From the NCBI RefSeq assembly GCF_018863395.1, contig NZ_JAHKRR010000003.1:1-64000 (forward strand): a stretch of 64,000 nucleotides of DNA, written 5' to 3'. The position numbers and the translations under genes are program-made. Within the stretch, counting starts at the first letter, position 1. Each line of letters starts with the position of its first letter. A model generated the notes under the pieces. That model had not been told where the DNA came from and searched no databases. It worked only from the letters and a program-made list of their open reading frames with translations. This document shows, in pieces, positions 63,691 through 64,000 of the stretch. The DNA is from Sinomicrobium weinanense (GTDB lineage Bacteria; Bacteroidota; Bacteroidia; Flavobacteriales; Flavobacteriaceae).

Positions 63691-64000
63691 CTACGGGATT
63701 ATTACTTTTTTTGTCCAAATATTTTTAACCCGTGATATCAAAGATCTGTAAATATATTTTAACAGCTTTGGCAAAAAATTCTCTATAGGCATTCCAGTTT
63801 CTACTCTTCTCAAATTGTTATAATGAAAAGCCTTCTTGGGTTTACCCCTCACTATGCACCTACATATTTCATAGATATATAAATCATTCATTCTTTGATT
63901 AATCGCCAACACGACATCTTCTTTCTGCTTAAAAGTTAGCTTGAATATTTTATATAATTCAAATCTTGTCGCTCTCTTTATTCTTGCGGATTTCATGGAA
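63691..64000 (-). CDS. C-terminal part of an unidentified capsule-cluster gene (cut by window edge)
   Basis: The frame is open to the right edge, so the Met at 63996 may be internal. The visible 101 residues are basic and helical (RATRFELYKIFKLTFKQKEDVVLAINQRMNDLYIYEICRCIV) and end KNIWTKKVIIP. This could be the C-terminal end of a glycosyltransferase, but no motif confirms it. Confidence 0.45.
   Translation of the reverse strand, partial: SMKSARIKRATRFELYKIFKLTFKQKEDVVLAINQRMNDLYIYEICRCIVRGKPKKAFHYNNLRRVETGMPIENFLPKLLKYIYRSLISRVKNIWTKKVIIP

Overview
The window comes from a Bacteroidota chromosome, most likely family Flavobacteriaceae. Evidence: two SusC/SusD outer-membrane uptake pairs, a FecI/FecR-type sigma/anti-sigma pair beside a SusC with an STN domain, lipoproteins with acidic residues after the lipobox cysteine, a 2TM-domain protein, almost no Shine-Dalgarno sequences, and a few TAnnTTTG-type -7 promoter boxes. 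Genus cannot be fixed from sequence alone.

Layout. (1) 1-6.2 kb: the tail of an IS3-type transposase, then a minus-strand SusC-SusD-DUF5012-like-lipid-binding lipoprotein operon. (2) 6.7-18 kb: housekeeping and envelope genes: M13 zinc peptidase, NTF2-like secreted protein, lipoproteins, SDR-type threonine dehydrogenase, GreA/B C-terminal-like protein, glutamate dehydrogenase, and a histidine kinase/sigma-54 response regulator pair. (3) 18.1-29.4 kb: an ECF sigma/FecR-controlled operon: STN-SusC, SusD, a deleted RidA remnant, and three exported enzymes (SelA-like PLP enzyme, amidohydrolase, second SelA-like PLP enzyme). This looks like an uptake-plus-periplasmic-degradation system for an unidentified amino-containing substrate. 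(4) 29.7-32.1 kb: a MacB/FtsX-type permease. (5) About 32.6-42.3 kb: an integrated mobile island ending at tRNA-Arg(CCU). It is bounded by a 45-bp direct repeat that doubles as the tRNA terminator. It carries a large serine recombinase, a MobC-like protein with a candidate oriT but no relaxase, a Fic protein with a palindromic operator, a RelA/SpoT-domain protein with a HEPN-like C-terminal motif, an internally deleted IS1182-type element, small unknown proteins and a very long intergenic hairpin. (6) 42.3-47 kb: tRNA-Arg, two identical tRNA-Asn genes embedded in repeats, rseP, thyA (with an in-frame repeat insertion), a 2TM protein and folA. (7) 47.3-64 kb: a minus-strand capsule/exopolysaccharide cluster: Wzc-like kinase, Wza-like exporter, a PglF/CapD-type dehydratase, PglE- and PglC-like enzymes, FemAB-like acyltransferase, sulfotransferase, three glycosyltransferases, an alginate-lyase-like protein and a Wzy-like polymerase. 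The right part of this cluster is visibly more AT-rich than the rest of the window.

The strongest leads for something undescribed are the exported double-PLP/amidohydrolase operon, the RelA/SpoT-HEPN gene flanked by a 12-bp inverted repeat, the 110-nt hairpin at 37424-37533, and a family of short palindromic repeats that has entered thyA in frame and sits between duplicated tRNA-Asn 3' ends.
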